A stretch of 64,000 nt of DNA from Asaia bogorensis (GTDB taxonomy: Bacteria > Pseudomonadota > Alphaproteobacteria > Reyranellales > Reyranellaceae), in assembly GCA_945889625.1 (NCBI GenBank), contig CAMDCE010000013.1, forward strand, positions 1-64,000, read 5' to 3'. The position numbers were made by a program, and so were the translations under genes. Below the pieces are notes generated by a model. That model saw only the letters and a program-made list of their open reading frames with translations, searched no databases and was not told the origin of the DNA. Shown piece after piece: positions 62,035-64,000 of this stretch (position 1 is the stretch's first letter; each line of letters starts with the position of its first letter).

Positions 62035-63240
62035 ATGTTCAATCCGCGTCTGACCGAGACGTTGACCGACTTTCCGTTCGCGCGGTTGAACACGCTTTTG
62101 GCGCCGCTGACGCCGCCCATGAACCTGTCGATGATCAACATGTCGGTCGGCGAGCCGCAGGGGGCGATGCCAGCTTTCGCCCGCCAGATCGTCAATGACG
62201 AGATCGACGGCTGGAACCGCTATCCGCCCAATGCCGGCCTGCCCGACCTCAACCTGGCGATCTGCGAATGGCTGACGCGGCGCTACAAGCTGCCCAAGGG
62301 GCTGCTCGATCCCGACGTTCACGTCCATCCGACGGCCGGCAGCAAGGAAGGCGTCTACATCATCTCGACAGTCGCCACGCCGCAGCAGAAGGGCGGCGGC
62401 AAGCCCGTCGTGGCGCTGCCCAACCCGTTCTACCAGGCCTATCTCGGCGGCGCCGTGCTGTCGGGCGCCGAGCCGCTGCTGGTCAATGCCGACGCCTCGA
62501 ACGGCTTCCTGCCTGAGTTCGACAAGATCGATGAGGCGACCTGGAAGCGGATGACGGTGGTCTATCTCTGCTCGCCGGCCAACCCGCAGGGCGCCATCGC
62601 CAGCAAGGCGTACCTGCAGAACCTTCTGCGTCTCTGCCGCAAGTACGACGCGGTGCTGGCGGTCGACGAGTGCTATGCCGAAATCTACACCGGCGCGCCG
62701 CCGACCGGCGCGCTCGAGGCGGCGCTCGCCATGGACGACACCGGCGGAACGGATCCGTTCCGCAACCTTGCGGTGTTCCATTCGCTGTCCAAGCGCTCCA
62801 ATGCCGCCGGACTGCGCTCGGGCTTCGTGGCGGGCGACCCCAAGCTGGTGGCGATGATCCTGCGCTGGCGCACCTACGGCGGCCCGCAAATCCCGTTCGC
62901 CGTCCAAAAGGCGTCGGCCGCGCTGTGGCGCGAGGAGACGCATCCGCCGCAGACGCGCGAGTGGTACGCCAGGAACTTCCGCGTCGCCGAGCAGATTCTG
63001 CACAACCGCTTCGGCTACTTCACGCCGGGCGGTGGCTTCTTCCTGTGGCTCGACGTCGGCAATGGCGAGCAGGCCACCTGCAAGCTGTGGTCCGAGGCGC
63101 ACCTCAAGGTGCTGCCCGGCAGCTACGTCTGCCGTGAGACCAATGGCATGAACACGGCTGGGCGCTACATCCGCGTGGCGCTGGTGCACGACGAGAAGAC
63201 CACGCGCGAGGGGCTCAGCCGCCTCGCCGCGGTGCTGTGA
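62035..63240 (+). CDS. dapC: PLP-dependent class I/II aminotransferase (DapC-like)
   Basis: 401 residues. VGEPQGAMPAF and NRYPPNAGLPDLNLAICEWL at the start, the PLP-binding lysine in HSLSKRSNAAGLRSG, and RYIRVALVHDE near the end. Best fit is the succinyldiaminopimelate aminotransferase group, which is often found just upstream of ftsK in alphaproteobacteria. The four-base gap to ftsK suggests co-transcription. Substrate assignment is by family and position. Confidence 0.88.
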   Translation: MFNPRLTETLTDFPFARLNTLLAPLTPPMNLSMINMSVGEPQGAMPAFARQIVNDEIDGWNRYPPNAGLPDLNLAICEWLTRRYKLPKGLLDPDVHVHPTAGSKEGVYIISTVATPQQKGGGKPVVALPNPFYQAYLGGAVLSGAEPLLVNADASNGFLPEFDKIDEATWKRMTVVYLCSPANPQGAIASKAYLQNLLRLCRKYDAVLAVDECYAEIYTGAPPTGALEAALAMDDTGGTDPFRNLAVFHSLSKRSNAAGLRSGFVAGDPKLVAMILRWRTYGGPQIPFAVQKASAALWREETHPPQTREWYARNFRVAEQILHNRFGYFTPGGGFFLWLDVGNGEQATCKLWSEAHLKVLPGSYVCRETNGMNTAGRYIRVALVHDEKTTREGLSRLAAVL

Positions 63241-63244
63241 CGCC

Positions 63245-64000
63245 ATGGCAATGATGGGCGCCACCTCCGCTGCACCGCGCAAGACGGCGATCCTGCCGGA
63301 GGGCGGGCGTGACTTCCTGCGGCGGCGCATGATGGAGCTGGTCGGCATTGGCGTCACCGCGCTGGGCATGATGCTGCTGGTGGCGATCTTCACCTTCAGC
63401 GCGACCGATCCGTCGCTCAATCACGCCACCGGCATGCCGCCCATCAACCTGATCGGCCTGCCCGGCGCCTATGTCTCCGACCTGCTGCTGCAGACCTTCG
63501 GCCTGGCGATCGTTCTGGTTCCCGTGGCGCTCATCACCTGGGGCGTGCGGATGCTCCGGACGCACCATCTCGGCTTCTTTGGCCTGAGACTCTCGCTGCT
63601 GCTGCTGTCGCTCCTGATGATGAGCGTGGCCTGCGTCGGCATGGGCGATGTCGGGGGGGCGGCGACCCATGCCGGGCCGGGCGGGCTGGTTGGCCTGGCC
63701 CTGGTCGGCCGCTTTCGCGAGCTGATGCTGACCCATTCGAGCGGCGGCGGCCTGGCCTTGATCGAGCCGATGTGTGCCGCTCTTGCCTTCATCGCCATGG
63801 CGCCAGCGCTCGGCATGAACCGCACCGACCTGCCGCTGATCTTCCGCATCCTGCGCGCGCCCTTCCTGTGGCTGGTGTGGCTGATGCAGGCCGGCGTCAG
63901 TCTGTGGCGCGGCAAGCCGCATCAGCTCGACGAGTATGGCGAGCCGCCGGCGCCGGACATCGGCTACGCCGAGATCCCGGGCGAGATCGACGCCAGCCAG
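63245..64000 (+). CDS. ftsK: DNA translocase FtsK, N-terminal part (runs off the window)
   Basis: At least 252 residues to the window edge. A short cytoplasmic start (MAMMGATSAAPRKTAILPEG) leads to four hydrophobic spans (ELVGIGVTALGMMLLVAIF then FSATDPSLNHAT, the FtsK signature) and a proline-rich linker start (EYGEPPAPDIGYAEI). FtsK anchors at the division septum and pumps chromosomal DNA; the motor lies beyond the edge. Confidence 0.93.
   Translation, partial: MAMMGATSAAPRKTAILPEGGRDFLRRRMMELVGIGVTALGMMLLVAIFTFSATDPSLNHATGMPPINLIGLPGAYVSDLLLQTFGLAIVLVPVALITWGVRMLRTHHLGFFGLRLSLLLLSLLMMSVACVGMGDVGGAATHAGPGGLVGLALVGRFRELMLTHSSGGGLALIEPMCAALAFIAMAPALGMNRTDLPLIFRILRAPFLWLVWLMQAGVSLWRGKPHQLDEYGEPPAPDIGYAEIPGEIDASQ

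Overview
This is a 64-kb stretch of a high-GC chromosome from what looks like an alphaproteobacterium, most likely a soil or water heterotroph near Rhodospirillales/Reyranella. The clues are the pstSCAB-phoU-phoB order with phoR upstream, the ribA fused to a degenerate ribB-like half, the paired COG0523 GTPase and WD40 protein, the aminotransferase-ftsK order, the alpha-type Zur operator and the many rhizobial-style intergenic inverted repeats. The genus is inferred from gene content only. There are no phages, insertion sequences, CRISPR arrays or rRNA genes; the window is ordinary chromosome with short operons and two tRNA genes (Ala-CGC, Gly-GCC).

Layout. 1-6.2 kb: the N-terminus of an acyl-CoA ligase, a DUF2817 metallopeptidase-like protein, a VOC protein, alanine dehydrogenase and GTP cyclohydrolase II. 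6.3-13.1 kb: an OmpR-type regulator followed by a diiron ferritin-like protein and a lipoprotein adenosine-deaminase homologue; then a PaaE-like flavin/2Fe-2S reductase divergent from a second, equally long diiron paralogue; then a TauD dioxygenase. Together these suggest a two-paralogue diiron oxygenase system with its own reductase. 13.1-16.6 kb: a membrane-embedded hydrolase-like protein, a secreted protein and a possible transglutaminase-like protein. 16.6-24.6 kb: tRNA-Ala, ridA, FHA/membrane proteins, yggT, DUF167, folD, a zinc-binding protein (znuA-like) with a Zur box touching its start codon, a ProX-type deacylase, rmlA, tRNA-Gly, an isochorismatase-family hydrolase and an MmgE/PrpD protein. 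24.6-37.4 kb: kup, a second TauD followed by a broken thiolase start, a hydroxyacid dehydrogenase, a YCII/DGPF protein with an ECF42-type sigma factor, a DMT-like permease, two methyltransferases, a SpoU methyltransferase, rlmN, argG and rhomboid.

37.4-48.7 kb: an RND efflux pair, then the complete phosphate-starvation module phoR-pstSCAB-phoU-phoB with a candidate Pho box. 49-53.7 kb: a tightly overlapping moeB-dsrE-pfkB-ampG operon divergent from a Bcr/CflA efflux pump. 54.1-57.6 kb: WD40, COG0523 GTPase and ubiH. 57.8-61.8 kb: two successive glnK-amtB ammonium modules, the first behind a textbook sigma-54 promoter and the second behind a hairpin that buries its ribosome-binding site. 62-64 kb: a dapC-like aminotransferase and the start of ftsK.

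The most unusual material lies between genes. A family of short elements has a shared core and is flanked by copies of a palindromic word that differs from one element to the next (3.8, 23.0, 53.7 and 53.8 kb). A near-identical 97-bp inverted repeat occurs twice in opposite orientation. The zinc-binding-protein gene appears to be transcribed without a leader from a promoter inside its own operator. No complete undescribed defence or biosynthetic system is evident; the diiron/reductase locus and the variable-word repeats are the best candidates for follow-up.
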